From: DATFWC01 sp045801465
Lineage (GTDB): Bacteria; Pseudomonadota; Alphaproteobacteria; Rhizobiales; Xanthobacteraceae
Direction of reading: 5' to 3'
DNA: 44,446 nucleotides
Assembly (NCBI GenBank): GCA_045801465.1
Contig: JBJMSU010000027.1
Span: forward strand, 1 to 44,446
This document shows positions 16,299-24,083 of the stretch, one piece after another. Made by a program: the position numbers and the translations under genes. Position 1 is the stretch's first letter, and each line of letters starts with the position of its first letter. Under the pieces are notes generated by a model. It made no database searches. It was given only the letters and a program-made list of their open reading frames with translations, and was not told the DNA's origin.

Positions 16299-17276
16299 AT
16301 GAGCGTGGACGATTTCAATTGGATACGGTTTGCGGCTGAATTGGAAGGACCGGGTTTCGCACAGTTTCAAGTCTCACTGGCAAAATTCAATGCGCGGTGC
16401 CTGGAGGCGCGACTGCCGGGCGATGATTGGCGCCAAGAGCTGGCCGAGGTCAGCACCGTTGCGCGAGCAGAAACGGAATTCATCGAAGCGCTGCGGTGCC
16501 GAATAAGCCCGCTGGTCGCCGACATTCCGCGAGACGTTGACGGCTTCATCGCCTGGTACGAGCACCTGCGCGAGATCGGCCCGGGCCAGGGTGATCCGCT
16601 GTTTCCCTGGCTCGCGTCGCATGCCACGCGCGAGCAGATGAAGTGGTTCCTGTATCAGGAAGTGGCGGGCGAAGCCGGCTTCGAAGATCTGTTGGCGATG
16701 ACGCAGGTGAAGATTTCCGAGCAGGCGAAGCTCGAAATGGCGCGCAATTACTGGGATGAAATGGGCCGCGGCGCGGCGAAGGGGATGCACGGGCCGATGC
16801 TTGCGCGTCTCGCCGACTATTTCGCCGTTGCTCCGACGCCGGACACGGTGGCGCCGGAAGCTCTGGCGCTCGGCAATACGATGATCGCTCTCGCGCGTCA
16901 CCGCCGCTACGCCTTTCACTCGATCGGCGCGCTCGGCGTGATCGAGATGACCGCCCCGACCCGCGCCGGCTACGTCAACGAAGGACTGCGCCGTCTTCGC
17001 GTGCCGGCCAAGAAGCGGCATTACTTCGCGGTCCATGCGATTCTCGACGTGAAGCACTCGGAGGCGTGGAACCGCGAGGTCCTGAGGCCGCTGGTGGCGG
17101 AGCATCCGAAGTGCGCGCCCGCGATCGGCGAGGGCGCGATCATGCGCCTGTGGCACGGCGCGCGTTGCTTCGAGCGCTATCGGGAGGAATTCAAGCTGAC
17201 CAACACAGGCGATGCCGCCGACGCGGCCGCGGCATCCCATTCACCGCAGCGCCAACGCGACGTCGCGCTGGCGTGA
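16299..17276 (+). CDS. Iron-containing redox enzyme, haem-oxygenase fold (PF14518-like)
   Basis: A 325-residue all-helical protein of the iron-containing redox enzyme (HDO/TENA-like) family. Candidate diiron ligands are in successive helices: E in YQEVAGEAGFEDLL, E and H in WDEMGRGAAKGMHGPML, H and E in FHSIGALGVIEM, and the HAILDVKHSEAWNREVL helix. Family members oxidise or fragment amino-acid or fatty-acid derived substrates with O2. No signal peptide; the last ~25 residues are Ala-rich and probably disordered. It follows the FAD/Rieske protein and the 27-residue peptide in the same direction, and might be part of one oxidative pathway with the methyltransferase/ATP-grasp pair (inference). 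Confidence 0.75.
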   Translation: MSVDDFNWIRFAAELEGPGFAQFQVSLAKFNARCLEARLPGDDWRQELAEVSTVARAETEFIEALRCRISPLVADIPRDVDGFIAWYEHLREIGPGQGDPLFPWLASHATREQMKWFLYQEVAGEAGFEDLLAMTQVKISEQAKLEMARNYWDEMGRGAAKGMHGPMLARLADYFAVAPTPDTVAPEALALGNTMIALARHRRYAFHSIGALGVIEMTAPTRAGYVNEGLRRLRVPAKKRHYFAVHAILDVKHSEAWNREVLRPLVAEHPKCAPAIGEGAIMRLWHGARCFERYREEFKLTNTGDAADAAAASHSPQRQRDVALA

Positions 17277-17484
17277 GCAATCAAGAAGCTCGCCGCGCAT
17301 CTCATCCCGGCAGCATCGCAGCCTCCGCGCAGGCGCTTGCCTATTTGCGCACGAGCAGCTGAAGCTGTTCCGCGCCCGGAAGCTGTCGCCCGGGATTGAG
17401 CCCTGGGCTTAGGAGTGCCGGCGATCCCATGGTTGAGACGCGTCGCTGCGCGACGCTCCTCTACCCACGAGGATCGCGTCGATA

Positions 17485-17532
17485 GACCTCGTCCTGAGAG
17501 CGGCCGCAGGCCGCGTCTCTAAGGATGAGGTC
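17485..17532. repeat. Palindrome between convergent genes
   Basis: GACCTCGTCCTGAGA (17485-17499) and TCTCTAAGGATGAGGTC (17516-17532) form an imperfect 15-bp stem around a GC-rich loop with GCGGCCGC. It lies 40 bases beyond the stop of the minus-strand propeller gene and 208 bases after the plus-strand iron-enzyme gene. It resembles the CCTCAT...ATGAGG intergenic repeats of Bradyrhizobium-like genomes and may end transcription from either side. The remaining ~200 bases of this gap hold nothing I can identify. Confidence 0.55.
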
Positions 17533-17572
17533 GTTCGCACCTAATGGCGCGATCGAATGCGCCAAGCCGCGG

Positions 17573-18826
17573 CTACCGGTTGGCGGCGCGCTGCTTCGGC
17601 GTCACCTGGATGATGCGGTTGGTGGCGCTCTGGTGAATCAGCAGGTTGCCTTCCCGCGTCGCCCGCCCGTGCCGCCAGATCCCGGCATAGACACCGCCCG
17701 ACGGGATCGCCCAGCTCTGGAAGGTCTCGGTCTTGGGATCGAAGCGGACCAGCGCATCCGGCCGCACGCCGGACTCGTTGTACCAGACGGCCCCGTTCAC
17801 GACGATGATGCCATAGGGATGCGACTTCGGGCCGCTGGGGGACGGCCATTCCTTGATGTCTCCGGTCTTCGGATTGTAGCGGCCGAGCTGGCCGCGACCC
17901 GAATTGACGTACCAGATCATGCCGTCTTCGGCGATGTCGAGGCGCCGCACCGTCGTGCCGGGGAGCGGCAGCTTGATTTCCGTGAGCGTCATGTCGGCGG
18001 GATTGATCTTGAACAGGCACGGATGGCCGTTGCACGAGAACCACGGGGTGCCCTCGGCATCGATCTTGATGCCGTACGGCTTCGCATCCGGGATCGGCAA
18101 CGTGACGAGTTTGATGTCGCCGGTCTCCGGATCGAGACGGCCGACCATGTTCGAGAGCTGCAGCGTGAACCACACGATGCCCTGCGTGTCGAACACCATC
18201 GTGTGCGGGTCTTTCGCGGCCGGGTCGGGCATCTTGTAGACGGTGACCTTGCCGGTCGCCGGATCAACCTTGCCGATCGATCCGTTCTTGTTGCCGGTGT
18301 ACCAGGGGATACCCTTGGCATCGAGCTCCACCGTATGCGGCATGGCGTTGGCCGGCAGCGGGTATTCTTTCATCTCGCCGGTTTTGGGATCGAGCCGCCC
18401 GATCAGGTTGCCGAACTGCCCGGCCCACCAGATGGACCCGTCGGACCCCTGGATCGGATCGCGCGTGCGCTGACCGAGCGTCGGCGTCTGCCATTCCTTG
18501 AACGTGACCTCGACGCTGCCGGGCACGAGCTTGGCGGCGCGCTTGGTGTTGGGCGGGAAATGCGTCGCCAGATAATCGACAATGCCGGCGCGCTCCTGCG
18601 GAGAGCGCGACAAATCGATCATCGTGCCGATGAGCTCGCTCCAGTGCTCGCGCGTGTAGCCGGAGCTGGTCGTGATCATGTTGGTCTGATGGCACCCGGT
18701 GCAGACGCCCTCGACCATTTCCTTGCCCGGGGCTTGCGGCAATCCGGAATCCTGGGCCTGGGCGGCGACCGGCACGAGCGCGAAAGTCGCGGCGGCGATC
18801 AAGGAGGCAGTGGACGACTTGGGCAT
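17573..18826 (-). CDS. Exported cytochrome c / Vgb-type beta-propeller fusion
   Basis: A 417-residue protein. The signal peptide (~1-24) ends AQA. A single c-type haem site, C42-TG-C45-H46, opens a short ~85-residue cytochrome-like domain. The rest (~105-410) is a Vgb (virginiamycin B lyase/streptogramin lyase-like) propeller. Repeated blade signatures include IGRLDPKTGEMKEYPLP, IGKVDPATGKVTVY, VGRLDPETGDIKLVTLP and LGRYNPKTGDIKEW, with H-T/P-Y-G turns between them. AAGGTGAG precedes ATG 18826. It is an electron-transfer or sensing protein in the periplasm rather than an antibiotic lyase, since the catalytic Vgb context differs. The cytochrome P460 gene lies directly upstream in the same direction. 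Confidence 0.85.
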   Translation of the reverse strand: MPKSSTASLIAAATFALVPVAAQAQDSGLPQAPGKEMVEGVCTGCHQTNMITTSSGYTREHWSELIGTMIDLSRSPQERAGIVDYLATHFPPNTKRAAKLVPGSVEVTFKEWQTPTLGQRTRDPIQGSDGSIWWAGQFGNLIGRLDPKTGEMKEYPLPANAMPHTVELDAKGIPWYTGNKNGSIGKVDPATGKVTVYKMPDPAAKDPHTMVFDTQGIVWFTLQLSNMVGRLDPETGDIKLVTLPIPDAKPYGIKIDAEGTPWFSCNGHPCLFKINPADMTLTEIKLPLPGTTVRRLDIAEDGMIWYVNSGRGQLGRYNPKTGDIKEWPSPSGPKSHPYGIIVVNGAVWYNESGVRPDALVRFDPKTETFQSWAIPSGGVYAGIWRHGRATREGNLLIHQSATNRIIQVTPKQRAANR

Positions 18827-18985
18827 GTCTCACCTTTTCCGAACGGCTGGGTGATGCACCCCAGTCTAGCAAATGCTTCTCTCCGGCAATATGGGCCGAG
18901 GATAGCCTTCAGCCTTCGCTCCGGTGGGTTTCGTGCGACCGCACCATCATGGCCTCGTGCCGCGCCGCAACCTGCTTATTGCTTG

Positions 18986-19531
18986 TTATCGCGCCGTCTC
19001 CTTGAGCCGCTCGTAGGAGAAGACGAAGTCCTGCTTCGGGTCGAGCGGCTTGTGGCAGGTAAAGCAGCTGGTGAGATTGGCGTTGGTGTTGGGCGTCTTG
19101 TCCGCGCGGAATGCCTGATATTCCCATTCGCCGTTGCGGATATTGTCCGGATAGTCGGCGCCCCAGCCGGCGCGCTTCTCCATCACCGTGTAGGCGACGA
19201 TGTTGGTCTTGATGAAGCGCCCGTTCGCGTCCTTCACCGGGTTGCCCTGCGGATCGAGCTGCGCGGCATATTGCACCAGCGTGATCACCGTGCCGTGCGG
19301 CAGCGGCTCGCCGCGCTTGGCAGCCTCGACCGCCGCCTTGCTGGTATAGAGCTCGCGATACTGCTTGTTGTCGGCGCGGTCCACCGTGGCGTAGAGCTCC
19401 CCCTGCGCGTAGCTCTCCGGAAAGATGACCTTCTCTCCCGTGGGCTTGACCTGCGCTTGCACGGAACTCGCGGCGGCGAGCGCGGCCGTGCCGACGATGA
19501 GCGCGACGGTGATGTTCCGGAACAATATCAT
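18986..19531 (-). CDS. Cytochrome P460 family protein, exported
   Basis: A 181-residue protein: signal peptide ~1-26 (VQA/QV), then a compact beta domain, and one C-terminal haem site C156-FT-C159-H160 followed by K161. The placement of CxxCH near the C-terminus and the sequence WEYQAFRADKTPN fit cytochrome P460/c'-beta, in which a lysine crosslinks the haem. P460s oxidise hydroxylamine or bind NO; whether the crosslink lysine is present cannot be judged by eye. Its ribosome site (GAGGATAG) lies right beside hairpin A of a palindromic element at 19553, so the 5' leader of this gene is strongly structured. The cytochrome-propeller gene follows 159 bases downstream. Confidence 0.85.
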   Translation of the reverse strand: MILFRNITVALIVGTAALAAASSVQAQVKPTGEKVIFPESYAQGELYATVDRADNKQYRELYTSKAAVEAAKRGEPLPHGTVITLVQYAAQLDPQGNPVKDANGRFIKTNIVAYTVMEKRAGWGADYPDNIRNGEWEYQAFRADKTPNTNANLTSCFTCHKPLDPKQDFVFSYERLKETAR

Positions 19532-19552
19532 TGCTATCCTCGCCTGGCTCTC

Positions 19553-19741
19553 GTGCCCCGCTTCCGAAGTTCGTGATACGTCGCAGCACCCTCTGAAACG
19601 AACTTCGGAAGCAAAGGGGCACTAGCAAGTCTATGTTCTAGTGCCGCTTTTCGATTTGAAGTTCCTACACGAACTTGCGGCAGGCGCTGCAGGAACTTCA
19701 AATCGGCGGCGCTAGCAAGCTTATGATTTCTTAGTGCGCCC
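19553..19741 (+). repeat. Composite palindromic element, copy 2 (A + linker + B + relic)
   Basis: Hairpin A is 19553-19623, hairpin B is 19640-19713 with the loop in the same orientation as copy 1 (ACTTGCGGCAGGC). A second linker, AGCAAGCTTATGATTTCTT, follows B (19714-19732). After it AGTGCGCC begins what looks like the clamp of a third hairpin, cut off at the end of the neighbouring gene (TAA on the minus strand at 19742-19744). Around the A-B linker the perfect 8-mers GGCACTAG and CTAGTGCC form a small hairpin of their own. Unlike the other copies it is antisense to both neighbouring genes and fills the gap between the repeat-protein gene and the P460 gene. Confidence 0.93.
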
Positions 19742-21313
19742 TTATGATCTCCGCGCCAAGAATTCCTTGGCCTCGCGGATCTCCTGCCGTTCGGTGTCGG
19801 CGTTCTTCGCCAATTCCACGAGCTTGCCGTAATAGTCGGATGCCTTCTGGCGATCGCCCGCCGCATTCGCCGCGCGGGCGATCCCTAAGAACGTGCGGTA
19901 ACGGTTGGGGGTCTGCTTGAGCGCAGTCTCGAACTCGCTCAGCGCGGCAGCCGATTGGCCCTGCTCGAGCAGCAGCTCGGCCAACAGCTCGCGCAACGGA
20001 TAGAGCCTGTTCTCCATCGCCACGTGCTTGACGCTGCCGTCCTCGCTGTCGGCGGCCGCGCGCATGAGCCGCACGGCTTGGTCGGGCGTGCCTTCCTTGA
20101 GCGCGATCCAGGCCGAAATCGCAAGGATCTGTTCTTCCGACCGGTCGGCCCAGTAGGACTGGTTGGCCTTCTCGAGCGCGGCACGAAGGACCTTGATGGC
20201 GTCGATCTCCGCTTTCGCGCCGGCGACATCGCCGGTGCGCGCCATCCCCAGACCGCGGGTGAAACGCGTCAGCGAGTCCGGCTGCGGGTACTGGCTCGGC
20301 GTGAACGGGACCGTGGCGGCGCCGACCCAATCGCCGCGTTCGAGCGCATAACGCGCCGGCATGGCGTTCTTGGCGGTGAAGTTGACGAACGTGATGGGAC
20401 GATCGCCGCGGTCGGCCGTGGCGAGCGATTTGTCGGTGAGCGCCTTGGCCTTGGCGTCCTGCGCGAGCTGCAGGTGCGCGTAAACCGAGAAATCCGCCGC
20501 GTGATAGTAGTCGGGCTGGATCTCGAGCGCCGACGCGTTCGACGCGATCGATTCCTCCCACAGCCCGGTCATCGAGTAGATGTGCGACGGCATGTGGCGG
20601 GCGTGCGGCACGGCCGGCGCGATGCCGGCGTATCGCCGCGCGGCGGGAATGCCCTTTTCGGCGAGCGGGTGGTAGTCGTAGGCATGAATGATGAAATGCG
20701 TCACGCCCGGATGCTGCGGGTTGAGGTCGTAGAGCTTTTCCAGAATGGCCACTGATTTGAGCTGGTGGGCATAGGTCGTGTCGGCCGGCGAGGCCGAGGC
20801 CTGCAGGGTGAGCGCGTAGAAGACCTGCGCCTCGTAGTCTTCGGGGTAGCGTTGCGTCAGCTGCTCCATCGCGGTGTTGTAGGCGGCGAGCCGGGCTGTG
20901 ACCGGAATCTTGTCGTGGTCGCGGTAGTAGGCGCTCAACGCCTCGATCCAATCGCGCTCGCGCTGGGTCTTGGCGCCGATCGCCCGCGCCTTCTCGAGCG
21001 CGGCCCAGGCGGCCTCGGCATCCGCCCGCGGCGGCACCGTGGCGAGCGAGTTGCCGAGCAGGTCGAGCGCAATGCCCCAATGCGCCATCGCGCAATTGGG
21101 ATCTTCGCGCAGGATGCCCTCGAACGTTCGGCGCGCGATCAGGAACCAATACGAATGGATCATCGCGATGCCGCGCTCGAACTCGGCCTGCACCTTGGGA
21201 TCGCAGGAGGTGGGGAAGCTCAGCTTGCCGAGCTTCTCATCCTGCTGGGCGAAGGCGCCGCCGGCCACGGCCGCGATCATGCTCGCGGCAACGATCAGAC
21301 ATTTCGGTTTCAT
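19742..21313 (-). CDS. Exported TPR-like repeat protein
   Basis: A 523-residue protein with a signal peptide (~1-22, GGAFA) and helical repeats throughout. The N-terminal block CDPKVQAEFERGIAMIHSYW with FEGILREDPNCAMAHWGIA is typical of a large family of exported tetratricopeptide proteins. Later segments such as YALTLQASAS, HFIIHAYDY, HARHMPSHIYSMTGLW and LAELLLEQGQSAAALSEFE continue the repeats. The conserved H/Y-rich mid-section (HPGVTHFIIHAYDYHPLA, HMPSHIY) is unusual for plain TPRs and could bind a metal or ligand. GAGGGGAG precedes ATG 21313. It lies upstream of the P460 and cytochrome-propeller genes, separated by the palindromic element; a shared role in periplasmic redox chemistry is possible but unproven. 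Confidence 0.8.
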   Translation of the reverse strand: MKPKCLIVAASMIAAVAGGAFAQQDEKLGKLSFPTSCDPKVQAEFERGIAMIHSYWFLIARRTFEGILREDPNCAMAHWGIALDLLGNSLATVPPRADAEAAWAALEKARAIGAKTQRERDWIEALSAYYRDHDKIPVTARLAAYNTAMEQLTQRYPEDYEAQVFYALTLQASASPADTTYAHQLKSVAILEKLYDLNPQHPGVTHFIIHAYDYHPLAEKGIPAARRYAGIAPAVPHARHMPSHIYSMTGLWEESIASNASALEIQPDYYHAADFSVYAHLQLAQDAKAKALTDKSLATADRGDRPITFVNFTAKNAMPARYALERGDWVGAATVPFTPSQYPQPDSLTRFTRGLGMARTGDVAGAKAEIDAIKVLRAALEKANQSYWADRSEEQILAISAWIALKEGTPDQAVRLMRAAADSEDGSVKHVAMENRLYPLRELLAELLLEQGQSAAALSEFETALKQTPNRYRTFLGIARAANAAGDRQKASDYYGKLVELAKNADTERQEIREAKEFLARRS

Positions 21314-21714
21314 GATGAACTCCCCTCAGGCACGCGCAGGCGCATCGATCGTCTGCTGTCGAGTGACAAAGCTTGCCGATGACGTTGGCACTGCCCGTTG
21401 GCGCGGGAACGGAGATCTGCAATCTCGTATCAAGGCAGCACGCCGGCAGACTATCTCATCCCACAAGGCAAAACAATCAGCCCTGATAACCGGCCCGACG
21501 AGGTCGGTTATAGCCGCAACCTATCGCGGAACCAGTTTGACGAAACTTGAACTCGAAATAAGGATCGGAAGCTGCGTATGGCAGGACAGAGGATGGCATG
21601 TGCCACCGGATGGGACGATCTGGCACGGCATCGCACATTCTCACTCCGCCTGGACCGCGGCCTACAGCACCTTGTAGACTGCTCGAGCGATGCGCCCACG
21701 GGGGGTGGAAAGCC
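21314..21714. other. Divergent intergenic region
   Basis: These 401 bases separate the repeat-protein gene (-) from the small exported protein gene (+). Apart from the dyad listed at 21486-21511 I see no gene or repeat. TTGACG at 21537 with AAGGAT 17 bases later is a weak promoter candidate for the plus-strand pair. ORFs that cross the region are short and lack support. Confidence 0.4.
21486..21511. promoter_or_regulatory. Dyad symmetry ATAACCG-N12-CGGTTAT
   Basis: Perfect 7-nt arms ATAACCG (21486-21492) and CGGTTAT (21505-21511) flank 12 bases that contain a smaller CCGAC-GAG-GTCGG hairpin. It sits in the middle of a divergent intergenic region, where a repressor or activator site would be expected. 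No regulator gene is adjacent, so the binding protein is unknown, and it could be only a structural hairpin. Confidence 0.35.
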
Positions 21715-22200
21715 ATGACCAAGACAGGGATGTTTTTCGTCGCAGCGTTTCTGGCGGGGACTGCCGGATTTTGTGGCAGCGCCATCGCACAAACGCCGCC
21801 TGCGGGTGTTCTCGGCAGTGCCGAATTCTCCGACGACCCGAACTTGCGCTGCGACCTTCTTGAGGTGAAGCGGGCAAGCGGGGGCGCCTTAAACATCCGC
21901 TGGCGTGTGGTGAACACAACCGGCCAGCCCGGCGGCTTGTCAGGCTCGCAAGGCAAGCCCATCACTTATCATTTTTCGTGGAGCCAGATTTATTTCATCG
22001 ATCCGGCAGAGAACAAGAAATACGGCTTCCTGACCGATTCTGCCGGCAATCGCATCCTGCAGGTCTACGAGGGCAACTATGCGCCCGGCCAGCAGCGCGT
22101 GAACTGGGCCAAATTTCCGGCGCCTCCTGCGTCCTCGCAAAAGATCACCGTCTATATCCCAAACTTTCCGCCGTTTGAGGATGTCCCGGTAAGCCAATAG
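21715..22200 (+). CDS. Small exported protein of unknown function
   Basis: A 161-residue protein with a clear signal peptide (~1-25, cut after AIA). The mature part is beta-rich with no recognised family: GSAEFSDDPNLRCDLLEVKR, LNIRWRVVNTTGQ, SQIYFIDPAENKKYGFLTDS, YAPGQQRVNWAKFPAPP, TVYIPNFPPFEDVPVS. The pattern (an IRWRVVN strand, then FPAPP and a final strand) resembles immunoglobulin-like DUF4352-type domains, a weak comparison. ATG 21715 has GGGGGGTGGA upstream. It is followed after 10 bases by an OmpA-like gene, so the two form an operon, and the pair recalls secreted-protein/OmpA pairs that work at the peptidoglycan. Confidence 0.65.
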   Translation: MTKTGMFFVAAFLAGTAGFCGSAIAQTPPAGVLGSAEFSDDPNLRCDLLEVKRASGGALNIRWRVVNTTGQPGGLSGSQGKPITYHFSWSQIYFIDPAENKKYGFLTDSAGNRILQVYEGNYAPGQQRVNWAKFPAPPASSQKITVYIPNFPPFEDVPVSQ

Positions 22201-22210
22201 AGAGGTCGTC

Positions 22211-22834
22211 ATGCCGCGACCGGTCGAGGGGCTTGCCGTTGCAGCAACCCTTGGGGTCCTGCTTTGGGCGCAATCAGCGGCCGCTCAAAGCTACGACGAA
22301 GACGCCCCTCCCCCTCCCAACGCGAAAGGCGACGTCCTGTCGCTGAAAGGCGAGGTTCTCCCCGTGAAGGGGGAGGTGCTGGAGATCAGAGGCATTGCAT
22401 CAGGGCTTGCGGCACGTGTCGATCCGGTGCAGGCGGCGCTTCGCGATCTGGGCGCAACGGTGAAGGCGAAGGAGATCAAGATCAACTTATCCGCCGACGT
22501 GCTGTTCGACTTCGACAAGGCGGATCTTCGGCCCGAGGCGGGACCATCTTTGGCGAAAGTCGCGGAAGTCTTGAAAGCGTACCCCAGGGCCGCCACGCTG
22601 ATCGAAGGTCATACCGACGGCAAGGGAACCGATCAGTACAATCAGCCTCTGTCGGAGCGTCGAGCCGAGGCAGTGCGGCGATGGCTCGCCGCAAATGGCG
22701 TGGGCGCCAAGATGACGACGCGAGGTTGGGGCAAAGCGAAGCCGGTTGCGCCGAACATCAAACCTGGCGGCGCGGATGACCCCGAAGGTCGCCAAAAGAA
22801 CCGCCGAGTGGAGATCACGGTGAGGACCCAGTAG
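22211..22834 (+). CDS. OmpA-family peptidoglycan-associated protein
   Basis: A 207-residue exported protein. The signal peptide (~1-25) ends AAAQ. A linker (~26-95) holds a proline run and a near-tandem sequence repeat: KGDVLSLKGEVL, then PVKGEVLEIRG, visible in the DNA as three AAAGGCGA/GAAGGGGGA-like units. The OmpA C-terminal domain (~95-205) is complete: VLFDFDKADLRPEA, IEGHTDGKGTDQYNQPLSERRA, RRWLAANGV and RGWGKAKP, ending GRQKNRRVEITV, with the peptidoglycan-contacting D and R in place. No beta-barrel precedes it, so it is probably a periplasmic or lipid-independent peptidoglycan binder serving the small exported protein upstream. Confidence 0.9.
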   Translation: MPRPVEGLAVAATLGVLLWAQSAAAQSYDEDAPPPPNAKGDVLSLKGEVLPVKGEVLEIRGIASGLAARVDPVQAALRDLGATVKAKEIKINLSADVLFDFDKADLRPEAGPSLAKVAEVLKAYPRAATLIEGHTDGKGTDQYNQPLSERRAEAVRRWLAANGVGAKMTTRGWGKAKPVAPNIKPGGADDPEGRQKNRRVEITVRTQ

Positions 22835-22984
22835 GCGTGGTGGCAACCGGGAGGTGTAACCATCCTTTCGTTTGGGCCGGGCGATGACCGTCAATTCAGA
22901 ACAATTCAGGTCTGCCCCAAGGACCTGCCGCTCGCTCAAATGCAGGCTGAGGATGCGGTAGACCGACTGGGAGGGAACCCGGAC

Positions 22985-23103
22985 ATGAGGCGGCGCAAGT
23001 TCATCGTGGCTCTCGGCGGCGCGGCGGCGGCATGATCGCCAAGACGCTCCGGCTCGATCGGCCCGTTATCCTGCTCGCCCGCGCCGACGAGGTGATCGAG
23101 TGA
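22985..23103 (+). pseudogene. Decayed ABC substrate-binding protein gene (N- and C-terminal scraps)
   Basis: Bases 22985-23035 encode MRRRKFIVALGGAAAA and a stop, the leader typical of TMBP-like ABC binding proteins. An overlapping frame at 23032-23103 encodes a segment ending LLARADEVIE and a stop, matching the usual C-terminus of the same family. The intact gene that follows ends SADEVIE with an almost identical DNA tail. So nearly the whole body of an upstream paralogue has been lost, leaving its two ends fused out of frame. The stop TGA overlaps the GTG start of the intact gene, which may inherit the remnant's position in the transcript. Confidence 0.75.
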
Positions 23104-24083
23104 CGCGCCGCGAGTTCATCGCTCTGCTCAGCGGCGCGGCGGCCGCTTGGCCGCTCGCGGCGCGGGCGCAGCAATCAGCGATGCCGGTGATCGGCTTCCT
23201 AACCTCTCTGGGGATCAATGATCGGCCCAACCTACGGGATGCGTTCCGTCGTGGCTTGGGTGAAGCCGGCTTCGTCGAAGGCCGCAACGTCGCGATCGAA
23301 TACCGATTTGCGGAAAACCAGGCTGATCGGTTGCCAACGCTTGCGGCCGATCTGGTCGGTCGCAACGTGGCGGTGATGGCCGCGACCGGAGGTGGCGCTT
23401 CGGTTATAGCCGCCAAGGCGGCAACCAGGACGATTCCGATCACGTTCACGACCGGCGGCGACCCGGTCCAGGAAGGTTTCGTCGCCAGCCTTAACCGGCC
23501 GGGCGGAAACGTCACCGGGGTAAGCTGGTTCGGCACCTTGCTCGGCGGCAAGGCATTGGGGCTGCTGCATGAGGCCGTGCCCAATGCGGCTGTCATCGCG
23601 CTGATGGTGAATCCGAAGCTTCCGGAAGCCGCTCGCACGGTCAGCGACGCGCAGGAAGCTGCGCGCATACTCGGTCGGCAATTGCTTGTTCTCAATGCCA
23701 GCAGCCCGAACGAAATCGACACCGCCTTCGCCACACTGCGGCAACGGGCTGTAGGCGCACTCCTTGTCGGTGGCGATCCCTTCTTCGCCAGCCGGCGCCA
23801 GCAGATTGTCGCGTTGGCAGCGCGCGACGCCATCCCGGCCATGTATGCCAACCGCGAATTTGTCACGGAGGGCGGGCTGATGAGCTACGGTAATGATGCC
23901 GTGGATGCATACCGCAGGGCCGGAGTCTACGTCGGACGGATTCTCAATGGTGCGTCGCCGTCCGACCTGCCGGTTGATCAGGCCACCAAGTTCGAGTTGG
24001 TGATAAACCGCAAAACCGCAAACGCGCTCACCTTGGAAATCCCGCCGAAACTTCTGTTCAGCGCCGACGAGGTGATCGAGTAG
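23100..24083 (+). CDS. ABC transporter substrate-binding protein (TMBP-like, PF04392)
   Basis: A 327-residue periplasmic binding protein of the ABC_sub_bind family, which is greatly expanded in Bradyrhizobium-like genomes. The twin-arginine-like leader MTRREFIALLSGAAAAWPLA with ARA-QQ cleavage is typical. Characteristic body motifs are MPVIGFLTS, FVEGRNVAIEYRFAENQADRLP, IPITFTTGGDPVQEGFVASLNRPGGNVTG and VLNASSPNEIDTAF, ending PPKLLFSADEVIE. It starts at GTG 23100 in a GTGA overlap with the stop of a decayed paralogue. No permease or ATPase gene is adjacent, so it is an orphan; a tryptophan or other amino-acid-like ligand is assumed from family names only. Confidence 0.9.
   Translation: MTRREFIALLSGAAAAWPLAARAQQSAMPVIGFLTSLGINDRPNLRDAFRRGLGEAGFVEGRNVAIEYRFAENQADRLPTLAADLVGRNVAVMAATGGGASVIAAKAATRTIPITFTTGGDPVQEGFVASLNRPGGNVTGVSWFGTLLGGKALGLLHEAVPNAAVIALMVNPKLPEAARTVSDAQEAARILGRQLLVLNASSPNEIDTAFATLRQRAVGALLVGGDPFFASRRQQIVALAARDAIPAMYANREFVTEGGLMSYGNDAVDAYRRAGVYVGRILNGASPSDLPVDQATKFELVINRKTANALTLEIPPKLLFSADEVIE

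Noticed and set aside
17573..18826. Streptogramin (virginiamycin B) resistance gene
   Set aside because: The propeller belongs to the Vgb-like superfamily, but the N-terminal haem domain and signal peptide point to a periplasmic redox role.
17525..19576. 683-residue plus-strand frame across the cytochrome genes
   Set aside because: It runs antisense through two genes with haem motifs and signal peptides, and ends in repeat-derived residues VPRFRSS.
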